From Woeseiaceae bacterium (lineage in GTDB: Bacteria > Pseudomonadota > Gammaproteobacteria > Steroidobacterales > Woeseiaceae), in the NCBI GenBank assembly GCA_002728725.1, contig PBVS01000097.1, positions 1-6,205 on the forward strand: DNA of 6,205 bases. Direction: 5' to 3'. A program made the translations under genes and the position numbers. Position 1 is the first letter of the stretch, and each line of letters opens with the position of its first letter. Positions 1 to 5,519 of this stretch are shown here, piece after piece. A model generated the notes under the pieces. The model ran no database searches and was not told where the DNA came from. It saw nothing but the letters and a program-made list of their open reading frames with translations.

Positions 1-570
1 AGCATACGAAGAAAATTCTAGACCTCCATATTTCTTCGGTATGATCATTGCAAAAAACTTTTCACTTTTAAAAAATTTCCATATTTCCTCGGGTAAATCG
101 CCTCTGTGATGAGAAATTTCCCAATCATTGAGCATTTCACATAACTTTTCACACGGACCGTTTATAAATTTCTTTTCATCTGGAGACAATTCGGGTTGCG
201 GCATTGTCATGAGAACATCCCAGTTTGGCATACCAGAAAAAAGCTCACCTTCCCACCAAACACCCCCTGCTTCGAGTGCCTCTTTTTCTGTTTTCGACAT
301 TTTAGGAACCATTCTTTTGTATACATTCAGTAATGGTTTCGAGAGTCTGGAACGTCTTAGAGGCACTATATTAATCAGTATGAGAACAAGCGCAAAAGAC
401 CACAGAAAAACACTCATTATAATTCCCGCTTTTCCAAAAACAGTATAAATATATGTTGATAAAGTGATGATAAAAGAAGACAACAGAAGATTTACTCTGT
501 GATAGGGTAGACCTAAAAAGAGAGATAAAAATAGTAATAACCAGAATAGATTAATTGCTATATCTGACAT
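1..570 (-). CDS. fadE: Acyl-CoA dehydrogenase FadE, N-terminal part (runs off left edge)
   Basis: This is the first 190 codons of a membrane-anchored acyl-CoA dehydrogenase, the flavoenzyme of the first oxidation step of fatty-acid beta-oxidation. Residues 1-20 and about 28-70 are strongly hydrophobic and form two or three membrane segments, followed by a basic stretch (LRRSRLSK, 71-78), as in E. coli FadE. The soluble part then begins with FadE hallmarks: GGVWWEGELFSG (102-113), PNWD, MPQPELS, NGPCEKL, and FFAMIIPKKYGGLEFSSYA at 172-190, the start of the acyl-CoA dehydrogenase N-domain. The full family protein is about 800 residues, so roughly three quarters, including the FAD-binding and catalytic regions, lies outside. 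The ATG at 570 is secure because an in-frame TAA lies two codons upstream. Only a weak GGAAAA precedes it, about 10 nt away. It follows mdh on the same strand after 123 nt. The family assignment is firm; substrate chain length cannot be judged here. Confidence 0.93.
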   Translation of the reverse strand, partial: MSDIAINLFWLLLFLSLFLGLPYHRVNLLLSSFIITLSTYIYTVFGKAGIIMSVFLWSFALVLILINIVPLRRSRLSKPLLNVYKRMVPKMSKTEKEALEAGGVWWEGELFSGMPNWDVLMTMPQPELSPDEKKFINGPCEKLCEMLNDWEISHHRGDLPEEIWKFFKSEKFFAMIIPKKYGGLEFSSYA

Positions 571-622
571 AAATTAATTTTCCATAATAGATTAAATATT
601 TGTCTCTTTTTGATTAACATCA

Positions 623-650
623 ATGATATATCAACATCATTGAATTACAA
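623..650 (-). promoter_or_regulatory. Possible fadE promoter (-35 TTGTAA, 16 nt, -10 TATCAT)
   Basis: On the minus strand TTGTAA (650-645) and TATCAT (628-623) are 16 bases apart. They match the sigma70 -35 box at 4 of 6 and the -10 box at 5 of 6 positions. The start would lie near 616, giving a leader of about 46 nt before fadE. In DNA this AT-rich such matches occur by chance, and the boxes overlap the inverted repeats described separately. Read-through from mdh is the alternative. Confidence 0.25.
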
Positions 651-664
651 ATCAGTACCTGATT
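650..664. promoter_or_regulatory. 15-bp dyad AATCAG-TAC-CTGATT, candidate operator upstream of fadE
   Basis: This is a perfect 6-bp dyad around a 3-bp centre. Its inner half touches the proposed -35 box of fadE, where a regulator could act. Read on the minus strand it contains ATCAGGTACTGAT, loosely reminiscent of FadR-type sites in E. coli (ATCTGGTAC-like), but it lacks the TGG/CCA core, so no regulator is assigned. The half-site recurs: CTGATTATG occurs at 659-667 and again at 674-682, a 15-bp period. Confidence 0.3.
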
Positions 665-693
665 ATGTTAATGCTGATTATGATCTTAGCTAT

Positions 694-1671
694 TTATAAA
701 AGATGCTCTATAGCAGCTCTTTCCTCTCTTAGTTCCGCTTCTGTAATACTGATTCTCTCTCTGCTGAATGCCTCAATATCAAGCCCTTGAACAATCTTAT
801 ATTTCCCATTTTCACATTTAACGGGAAAAGAGAATATGATACCTGGTTCAATTCCATAGCTTCCATCTGATGGGATTGCCATGCTTACCCAGTCATCTTT
901 TGGAGTTCCCAGCGCCCAGTCCCTCATATGGTCAATAGCTGCTGAGGCAGCAGAGGCGGCAGAGGATGCGCCTCTGGCCTTAATAATTTCAGCCCCTCTT
1001 TGTTGTACTGTTGGAATGAAATCATCGATTAGCCATTGATGATCGATCTCATTATTTATGGATTTGCCATTGTAGAGCACATGATAAAGATCAGGAAACT
1101 GAGTTGCTGAGTGATTTCCCCAGATAATCATTTTCTTGATCTCTGTACTTATGGCCTCGATTTTTTTTGCTAAATATGATTTTGCTCTGTTGTGATCCAG
1201 TCTAGTCATAGCAGAAAAGTTTGAAGGATCAATATTTGGTGCATTTGAACTCGCAATCAATGCATTGGTATTTGCCGGATTTCCAACCACGAGGATTTTT
1301 GCATCCTTATTTGCACTATTATTTATGGCAGAACCTTGATGAGTAAAGATTTTTGCGTTTGCTTCAAGCAAATCAGCTCTCTCCATTCCTGGTCCTCTTG
1401 GCATTGCTCCAACCAGCAGAGCATAGTCTGTTTCATTAAATGCTTCATCTGCGTTGTCTGTGGCTATGACACCAGCAAGCGTAGGAAAAGCACAATCTTC
1501 AAGCTCCATAAGGACACCTTGAAGGGCAGGAAGCGCTGGAGTAATCTCAAGTAATTGTAGTATGATTTTTTGATTTGAGCCTAGCATTTGCCCAGAGGCA
1601 ATTCGAAATGCCAATTGATAACCTATTTGTCCTGCTGCTCCAGTTATAGTTACACGAACAGGTTTATTCAT
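694..1671 (-). CDS. mdh: Malate dehydrogenase (NAD-dependent, type 2 / cytosolic-like family)
   Basis: The 325-residue protein catalyses malate to oxaloacetate in the cytoplasm (TCA cycle). It is full length for the family and collinear, as I remember it, with Thermus-type and eukaryotic cytosolic MDH rather than the E. coli Mdh subgroup. Visible motifs are the Rossmann loop [10 protein letters not shown] (11-20), the acidic E42 at the end of the second strand (NAD rather than NADP preference), the substrate-loop arginines R92 and R98 in [20 protein letters not shown] (130-136), the catalytic pair D159 (TRLDHNRA, with R162) and H187 ([11 protein letters not shown]), and the [13 protein letters not shown] helix (233-245). 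The ATG at 1671 has AAGGA six bases upstream. It lies between a terminator-like hairpin upstream and fadE downstream, with no obvious terminator before fadE, so the two could share a transcript. No damage is seen. Confidence 0.97.
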   Translation of the reverse strand: MNKPVRVTITGAAGQIGYQLAFRIASGQMLGSNQKIILQLLEITPALPALQGVLMELEDCAFPTLAGVIATDNADEAFNETDYALLVGAMPRGPGMERADLLEANAKIFTHQGSAINNSANKDAKILVVGNPANTNALIASSNAPNIDPSNFSAMTRLDHNRAKSYLAKKIEAISTEIKKMIIWGNHSATQFPDLYHVLYNGKSINNEIDHQWLIDDFIPTVQQRGAEIIKARGASSAASAASAAIDHMRDWALGTPKDDWVSMAIPSDGSYGIEPGIIFSFPVKCENGKYKIVQGLDIEAFSRERISITEAELREERAAIEHLL

Positions 1672-1689
1672 GATTTATCCTTTTATATG

Positions 1690-1755
1690 AAAAAAGCTCA
1701 GCGATTTTCATGTTTGACCTCTCCCATGCCAACTAGATCATTATATCTGAGCTTT
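1690..1755 (-). terminator. Long-looped intrinsic terminator-like hairpin after the small secreted protein gene
   Basis: On the minus strand AAAGCTCAG (1755-1747) pairs perfectly over 9 bp with CTGAGCTTT (1701-1693), and the descending arm runs into six T residues (1695-1690). This is the layout of a rho-independent terminator for the 122-codon gene ending at 1767. The loop is unusually long (45 nt). It contains weaker pairings such as TGATC with GGTCA, so it may instead be a structured leader of mdh. On the plus strand the hairpin is followed by a TTTATTTT run, but no plus-strand gene precedes it. Confidence 0.5.
1740..1745 (-). promoter_or_regulatory. mdh: Consensus -10 box TATAAT, candidate mdh promoter
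   Basis: A perfect TATAAT reads on the minus strand just inside the hairpin loop, 69 bases before the mdh start. Initiation near 1733 would give a leader of about 62 nt that lacks the upstream hairpin arm, so the terminator would not form in that transcript. No convincing -35 hexamer or TG extension is present, hence modest confidence. Confidence 0.35.
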
Positions 1756-1766
1756 ATTTTATGGTT

Positions 1767-2135
1767 TTATTGTTCTTTAGCTTTGTATGCTCTGACTTCA
1801 ATATTCAATAATTCAGCAACCTTTTGCTGATCTTCAACAGCAGCATTATATTTTTTATCTTGATGTTCTATAATGGTTGCTTCTGCTTCAGGCGTATGTT
1901 GTTGGTTAATTTTAAGCATTGAAATCATAGCAACAGTATCTTTGTCGATACACTCCATGTAATCATTCATATCTTCTATCCACTGTCTCACCGCTTGATA
2001 ACCTGTCATGAATTCATCTGTAGTACTTGTCGTGCCGTTCGGAATTTCAGCTTTTCTTGGGTATTCACAAGCACCATATGCAGAGAAAGAGAAAAAAACA
2101 CTTATTAAGCAAAATATTTTAAACAAATTTTTCAT
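1767..2135 (-). CDS. Small secreted (periplasmic) protein of unknown function
   Basis: This 122-residue protein starts with a signal peptide: lysines at 3 and 6, a hydrophobic core at 7-18, and a likely signal peptidase I site after A19-Y20-G21. That leaves a mature chain of about 101 residues beginning ACEYP. C23 is not in a good lipobox (Y-G-A-C), so a lipoprotein is unlikely. The mature protein has two cysteines (C23, C62) that could form a disulfide, then a charged, mostly helical stretch to the end (about 41-120). The spacing C-x2-P, IP-x-G and MxxYxxC resembles small exported hypothetical proteins I have seen in other gammaproteobacteria; no function is known to me. The ATG at 2135 is fixed by an in-frame TAA nine bases upstream, and no clear Shine-Dalgarno precedes it. 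It is divergent from gshA and ends in front of the terminator before mdh. Confidence 0.8.
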   Translation of the reverse strand: MKNLFKIFCLISVFFSFSAYGACEYPRKAEIPNGTTSTTDEFMTGYQAVRQWIEDMNDYMECIDKDTVAMISMLKINQQHTPEAEATIIEHQDKKYNAAVEDQQKVAELLNIEVRAYKAKEQ

Positions 2136-2191
2136 AAAATTATTAGATGGTATCTTAAGTTTTGTCCATCACACCTTATCTGATTATCGAG

Positions 2192-2220
2192 ATTTAATTT
2201 AATCATTTTATATTTCGCAA
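2192..2220 (-). promoter_or_regulatory. Possible promoter of the small secreted protein gene
   Basis: On the minus strand TTGCGA (2220-2215) and TTAAAT (2197-2192) are 17 bases apart, each matching the sigma70 consensus at 4 of 6 positions. The start would fall near 2185, about 50 nt before the ATG at 2135. The match is weak in AT-rich DNA. It fits the divergent layout with gshA but is not decisive. Confidence 0.25.
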
Positions 2221-2270
2221 GTGAAGTCAAAATATTCAAATTAGGAAATTATTTTTCTAAAACACAAAGG

Positions 2271-2279
2271 TGATAGAAT
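2271..2279 (+). promoter_or_regulatory. gshA: Extended -10 element TG-A-TAGAAT, candidate gshA promoter
   Basis: TGATAGAAT at 2271-2279 has the TG-N-hexamer form of an extended -10 box, with TAGAAT matching TATAAT at 5 of 6 positions. The -35 region (about 2251-2256, ATTTTT) is poor, as is usual with extended -10 promoters. Initiation near 2286 would leave a leader of about 30 nt before the gshA ATG, containing two short upstream ATGs. The AAAGGTGA here looks like a Shine-Dalgarno, but no start lies at the right distance. Confidence 0.35.
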
Positions 2280-2293
2280 TATATTGAATACCG

Positions 2294-2320
2294 ATGGACA
2301 ATAATGGCATTAGATTATGA
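2294..2320 (+). other. 8-codon upstream ORF (MDNNGIRL) ending in an ATGA overlap with gshA
   Basis: The ATG at 2294 opens eight codons whose TGA (2318-2320) overlaps the gshA ATG (2317-2319) as ATGA. A second ATG at 2304 opens a nine-codon frame (MALDYEYYS) ending at 2333, inside gshA. Neither has a clear Shine-Dalgarno. The ATGA geometry is that of translational coupling, and gshA itself has no ribosome binding site, so the short frame may help load ribosomes. Chance is quite possible at this length. Confidence 0.25.
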
Positions 2321-3885
2321 GTACTATTCTTGAGAAGAAACTAAGACAACTTTCAGAGAACAATGAGCCTGTCGTTTTTTGCGGCGGAAAGAAAGGATTA
2401 GAAAAAGAATCATTAAGGGTAAACGAAGAAGGCTCACTCTCACTTAAGAGGCATCCATCAAGTTTAGGTTCAGCATTAAAAAATAAATATATCACAACTG
2501 ATTTTTCTGAAGCGCTACTGGAGTTCGTAACTCCTGCTTATGAGAATAGTTGGGAAGTGATTAGCATGCTCAATGATATTCATCAATTTACTTATAACAA
2601 TATAAATAATGAGATTTTATGGATTGCAAGTATGCCTTGTAGATTAGATGGCGATAAATCAATTCCGATTGCAGATTATGGAAGTTCAAATATCGGTAAA
2701 ATGAAATCTATATACAGAAGTGGCCTCGGCTTAAGATATGGAAGAAATATGCAAGCAATCTCCGGAATACATTTTAATTACTCGCTTCCAGAGAATTTTT
2801 GGCCTGTATACAAAAAAATTGAGAATAATAATTCTGCTGCGGAAGACTTTATATCATCAAGCTACATGGACATGATAAGAAATCTCAAGCGTTTTGGATG
2901 GCTGATACTCTACCTTTTTGGAGCCTCACCAGCAATATGCAAATCTTTTTTGAGCGATAATAATACGTCTATGCCATCACTTGATAAAAAGACTTTATTT
3001 CAGCCTTATGGTACTTCACTGAGGATGAGCGATCTCGGTTATACCAGTTCTGTTCAGTCCAATATCAATATCTCACTGAATAATTTAGATGATTATATCG
3101 AAGATTTAACAACAGCCATGAAGACCCCAGAGCCTTCATACCAAAATTTCGGATTTAAAATAAATGGAAAATACCAACAACTTTCTTTAAATAAACTACA
3201 AATAGAAAATGAGTATTACAGCACTGTGAGACCAAAGAGAGTTGCAAGTTCAGGCGAGAGACCTACAAGCGCTCTAAAGAGAGGAGGGATAGAGTATATT
3301 GAAATAAGATCTTTGGATGTAAATGTTTATGATCCTGTTGGCATTAATCAAGATACCATGAGATTCATCGAGTCTTTCATGATATTTTGCTTGCTTGAGG
3401 AAAGCCCATTGATTGATGAGGTTGAGAACAGAGAAATAATGAAGAATTATTCAGATACATCTAGTCATGGCAGGAAGCCAGGTTTTAATCTTTCAAGAGA
3501 TGGAAAGAAAGTCTCACTGAAATCCTGGGCAACTGAGATAATAGATGGTGTACTAAAAATTGCATCCCTGATAGATAAAGGAGCTCAATGTTCTGGATAC
3601 GAATCATCAGTTAAGAAGCAATCTCGGTTAGTTGATGATCCCGACCAAACACCGTCAGCCATGATGCTTGGAGAGTTATCGGAAAAAAAGATGACTTTTT
3701 CTGATTACATTCTAGATTTGTCAAAGCAAAATAAAGAATACTTCAAGGGACTGATGGATCTATCGTCATCGAAGAATGCTCTTTTTGAGAAGGAAGCCAA
3801 AGATTCAATAAAAAAACAGTCAGATATTGAATCAGAAGAAAGAGAGCCTTTCAGTGACCACTTGAAAAAATATTTTGAATCTTAA
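2317..3885 (+). CDS. gshA: Glutamate-cysteine ligase (gamma-glutamylcysteine synthetase), E. coli type
   Basis: The 522-residue protein (E. coli GshA is 518) joins L-glutamate and L-cysteine with ATP to make gamma-glutamylcysteine, the first step of cytoplasmic glutathione synthesis. Family motifs are in order: GLEKESLRV (27-35; E29 and E31 are likely metal ligands), TTDFSEALLEFVTP (60-73), SMPC (105-108), YGSSNIG (121-127), RYGRNMQAISGIHFNYS (140-156), ENEYYSTVRPKR (297-308) and RGGIEYIEIRSLDV (322-335; E326, E329 and R331 at the active site). The C-terminal tail from about 480 is lysine- and serine-rich. The start is unambiguous: an in-frame TAG lies at 2311, leaving only the ATG at 2317. 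It lacks a visible Shine-Dalgarno. No gshB is in view. Its stop is one base from the stop of the convergent aminotransferase gene, with no terminator between, so the transcripts must overlap at their 3' ends. Confidence 0.97.
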   Translation: MSTILEKKLRQLSENNEPVVFCGGKKGLEKESLRVNEEGSLSLKRHPSSLGSALKNKYITTDFSEALLEFVTPAYENSWEVISMLNDIHQFTYNNINNEILWIASMPCRLDGDKSIPIADYGSSNIGKMKSIYRSGLGLRYGRNMQAISGIHFNYSLPENFWPVYKKIENNNSAAEDFISSSYMDMIRNLKRFGWLILYLFGASPAICKSFLSDNNTSMPSLDKKTLFQPYGTSLRMSDLGYTSSVQSNINISLNNLDDYIEDLTTAMKTPEPSYQNFGFKINGKYQQLSLNKLQIENEYYSTVRPKRVASSGERPTSALKRGGIEYIEIRSLDVNVYDPVGINQDTMRFIESFMIFCLLEESPLIDEVENREIMKNYSDTSSHGRKPGFNLSRDGKKVSLKSWATEIIDGVLKIASLIDKGAQCSGYESSVKKQSRLVDDPDQTPSAMMLGELSEKKMTFSDYILDLSKQNKEYFKGLMDLSSSKNALFEKEAKDSIKKQSDIESEEREPFSDHLKKYFES

Positions 3886-3886
3886 T

Positions 3887-4795
3887 TTAGTCGGGCTTCT
3901 TGAAAGGAAGTGAAGTTCCATTTTCTATGGCATGTTTAAGATGGAGTGATTGCATTCTTTTTGTAAGTTCACCTACCTTGCCATTACCAATTATTCTTCC
4001 ATCAGCTTCGAGCACGGGAGTCAATTCACCCATTGTTCCTGATGTGAAAACCTCATCAGATGTATAGAGCTCGGTGAGAGATAAATCTTTTTCATGGTTT
4101 GCAATTCCTTCATTATCTGCAATTGATAGAATCATCTTTCTTGTTATTCCCGGAAGGCAGCTATTAGCGTATGGAGTGAAAATTTCATCATCTTTGACTA
4201 TGAATAAATTCGTATCATTTGTTTCAGATATAAATCCGTTAACATCAAGCATAATTGCACTATCTACACCACTTACATTGGCTTCTATCACAGCAAGAAT
4301 GTTATTAAGAAGGTTATTGTGATGTATCTTTGAATCTAAGCATTCAGGCGTATTTCTCCTTATCGAAGATGTAATTAACCTTATTCCATCATTTCCATAT
4401 ACAGGTGGCTTCCACTCTGCAAGAACGATTAGAGAACACCCTGATTGATTGAGTTTTGGGTTCATTCCAGAGGTAATTTTTTCGCCTCTCGTCAGCGTAA
4501 GCCTGATATGACTTTGATCCCACATTTTATTTGCTTCGAGCGTTTTAAAAACAGCATTAGCAACATCTTCAGATGAGGGTATGGATTCAAACGCAAGCGC
4601 TTTTGCAGAATTTTGTAACCTATCTAAGTGTTCATTGAAAGCTGCAATTTTTCCATCATAGACTCTCAGTCCTTCCCATACAGCATCACCACCCTGAACA
4701 GAACTATCAAATACAGATATTTTGGCTTCATCTCTTGGGAGTAACTCGTCATTGATGAATACAATAAGATTATCGTTTCTTGGGTCTACTTTCAT
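3887..4795 (-). CDS. Class IV PLP-dependent aminotransferase (branched-chain aminotransferase-like)
   Basis: The 302-residue protein is a fold-type IV aminotransferase, the family of IlvE, D-amino-acid transaminase and aminodeoxychorismate lyase. The PLP lysine is K156 in LDSKIHHNNLLNN (153-165). HLDRL places R59 at the cofactor phosphate, SETNDTNLF supplies E191, and LPGITR (214-219) and TSGTMGELTP (251-260) are the phosphate-binding loops. The N-terminal VQGGDAVWEGLRVYDGK (33-49) and LAEWKPPVYGNDG (125-137) are not typical of IlvE. They match closely, from memory, the C-terminal half of plant 'branched-chain-amino-acid aminotransferase-like' proteins. The true substrate is therefore uncertain, and I avoid the symbol ilvE. 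The ATG at 4795 has AAAGGA eight bases upstream and starts one base after the stop of the sulfotransferase-like gene. It is the last gene of the operon and converges on gshA. Confidence 0.9.
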   Translation of the reverse strand: MKVDPRNDNLIVFINDELLPRDEAKISVFDSSVQGGDAVWEGLRVYDGKIAAFNEHLDRLQNSAKALAFESIPSSEDVANAVFKTLEANKMWDQSHIRLTLTRGEKITSGMNPKLNQSGCSLIVLAEWKPPVYGNDGIRLITSSIRRNTPECLDSKIHHNNLLNNILAVIEANVSGVDSAIMLDVNGFISETNDTNLFIVKDDEIFTPYANSCLPGITRKMILSIADNEGIANHEKDLSLTELYTSDEVFTSGTMGELTPVLEADGRIIGNGKVGELTKRMQSLHLKHAIENGTSLPFKKPD

Positions 4796-4796
4796 T

Positions 4797-5519
4797 CTAG
4801 GAGTCCTTTCTTAAAGCATATTTGTTAAGTTTATCATAATAGGGTTGACACTCATCCAGGAGATTCAGGAATTTTTCTGCTAAAAGCGGTTTTGCTTTAT
4901 AAGGAAGAAATCCTTCTGAGTCATGTACACTCTTATACCAATATTTAGCCCAAACACCATCCTCCTTAATTGGACCTTTATCCCAACTTAACATTGATTC
5001 AGAATATGGAATAGATAGACGCTCACATAATTTTGATAAAATATTTTTAGGATCATTTAAGAGTTCTTTACTGTCAATAACAATGGCATGAGAGTTTCTT
5101 GATCTCAAATCTTTAAATAGTCTCCATTGAAGGTCCAGTCCAGTGTCTCTCAAATTGGCATGCGGAAGCTGTATTGTGAGGGATGCAATTACGTCCTTTG
5201 GGTCTCTTATAAGAAAAATATTTTCAGTTTCAAATACAAAATCCTGATTCATTTTTTGTAAATGATGTGACATTTGTTTCATAAATAGGATTTTATTCTT
5301 TGGACCCTTCATGTCCAAAATTGACCGCATCACTCTATTGCCATCACAATCAACTTGCTCGATGACTTCTTCTCTTCCTGGATGATCTGCATTCGTTACT
5401 CTGAGATAGTGTCCATATAATGGCTCATCAATAACGACAGTATCATCGCGTTGAGCAAAGCTGTACATAATTGCTGTTGAAATATTCCTAGGCCCTGACC
5501 ACATGCAAATTTTTTTCAT
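4797..5519 (-). CDS. Sulfotransferase-like P-loop protein, partner of the downstream aminotransferase
   Basis: The 240-residue soluble protein has the two PAPS-binding signatures of the sulfotransferase fold. A 5'-phosphosulfate loop at the N-terminus, WSGPRNISTAIM (7-18), corresponds to the GxPRSGTT loop of the family, and a 3'-phosphate motif, IFLIRDPKDVIASL (101-114), has R105 and S113. H85 or H86 (KQMSHHLQ) could serve as catalytic base. Further conserved-looking blocks are YSFAQRDDTVVIDEPLYGHY (19-38) and GPIKEDGVWAKYWYKSVH (182-199). Both blocks recall the N-terminal half of plant aminotransferase-like fusion proteins. The start ATG at 5519 overlaps the upstream stop (ATGA) and has no Shine-Dalgarno of its own, so it is probably translated by coupling. 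Whether it transfers sulfate is unproven; the fold could bind another phosphorylated ligand. Confidence 0.82.
   Translation of the reverse strand: MKKICMWSGPRNISTAIMYSFAQRDDTVVIDEPLYGHYLRVTNADHPGREEVIEQVDCDGNRVMRSILDMKGPKNKILFMKQMSHHLQKMNQDFVFETENIFLIRDPKDVIASLTIQLPHANLRDTGLDLQWRLFKDLRSRNSHAIVIDSKELLNDPKNILSKLCERLSIPYSESMLSWDKGPIKEDGVWAKYWYKSVHDSEGFLPYKAKPLLAEKFLNLLDECQPYYDKLNKYALRKDS

Larger units (their letters stand above)
613..672. repeat. Nested inverted repeats able to form a three-way junction
   Basis: Three perfect inverted repeats are packed into 60 bases between mdh and fadE. The outer arms are ATTAACAT (613-620) and ATGTTAAT (665-672). Directly inside lies CAATGAT / ATCATTG (621-627 and 636-642, 8-nt loop). 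After seven unpaired bases comes AATCAG / CTGATT (650-655 and 659-664, 3-nt loop). The helices abut with no unpaired base at two of the three junctions, so the transcript of either strand could fold as a compact three-way junction. No U-tract follows on the minus strand, so it is not a standard terminator. It may be an RNA element in the mdh-fadE message, a set of operators, or chance in AT-rich DNA. Confidence 0.4.

Noticed and set aside
128..448. Plus-strand ORF of 106 codons
   Set aside because: It lies antisense to the clearly recognisable fadE N-terminus, its translation has no family features, and it has no ribosome binding site.
1672..1766. Known riboswitch in the mdh leader
   Set aside because: I compared it mentally with SAM, c-di-GMP, guanidine and glutamine-type consensus elements and saw no match. 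Only the terminator-like stem is supported.
1336..1830. Two plus-strand ORFs (72 and 80 codons) across mdh and its upstream gap
   Set aside because: They are antisense to the conserved mdh coding sequence and the terminator region, and their products are low-complexity or cysteine-rich shadows.
2008..2202. Plus-strand ORF of 64 codons
   Set aside because: It is antisense to the signal-peptide gene. Its hydrophobic content mirrors the opposite strand.
2241..2260. Hairpin TTAGGAAA-ttat-TTTTCTAA upstream of gshA, considered as terminator or operator
   Set aside because: It has one wobble pair, is all A/T-rich and has no T-tract following on the plus strand. No gene ends nearby in that direction, so it is probably chance.
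2310..2495. Minus-strand ORF of 61 codons
   Set aside because: It is antisense to the conserved GshA N-terminus.
3893..3912. Short inverted repeat CTTC...GAAG as a gshA terminator
   Set aside because: It has only a 4-bp stem, sits inside the aminotransferase coding end, and has no T-run.
4074..4322. Plus-strand ORF of 82 codons
   Set aside because: It is antisense to the catalytic half of the aminotransferase and has no independent support.
4797..4809. Near-palindrome AGGAGTCCT around the aminotransferase ribosome binding site
   Set aside because: The centre is a single base, so no hairpin can form. It is explained by the Shine-Dalgarno plus coding sequence.
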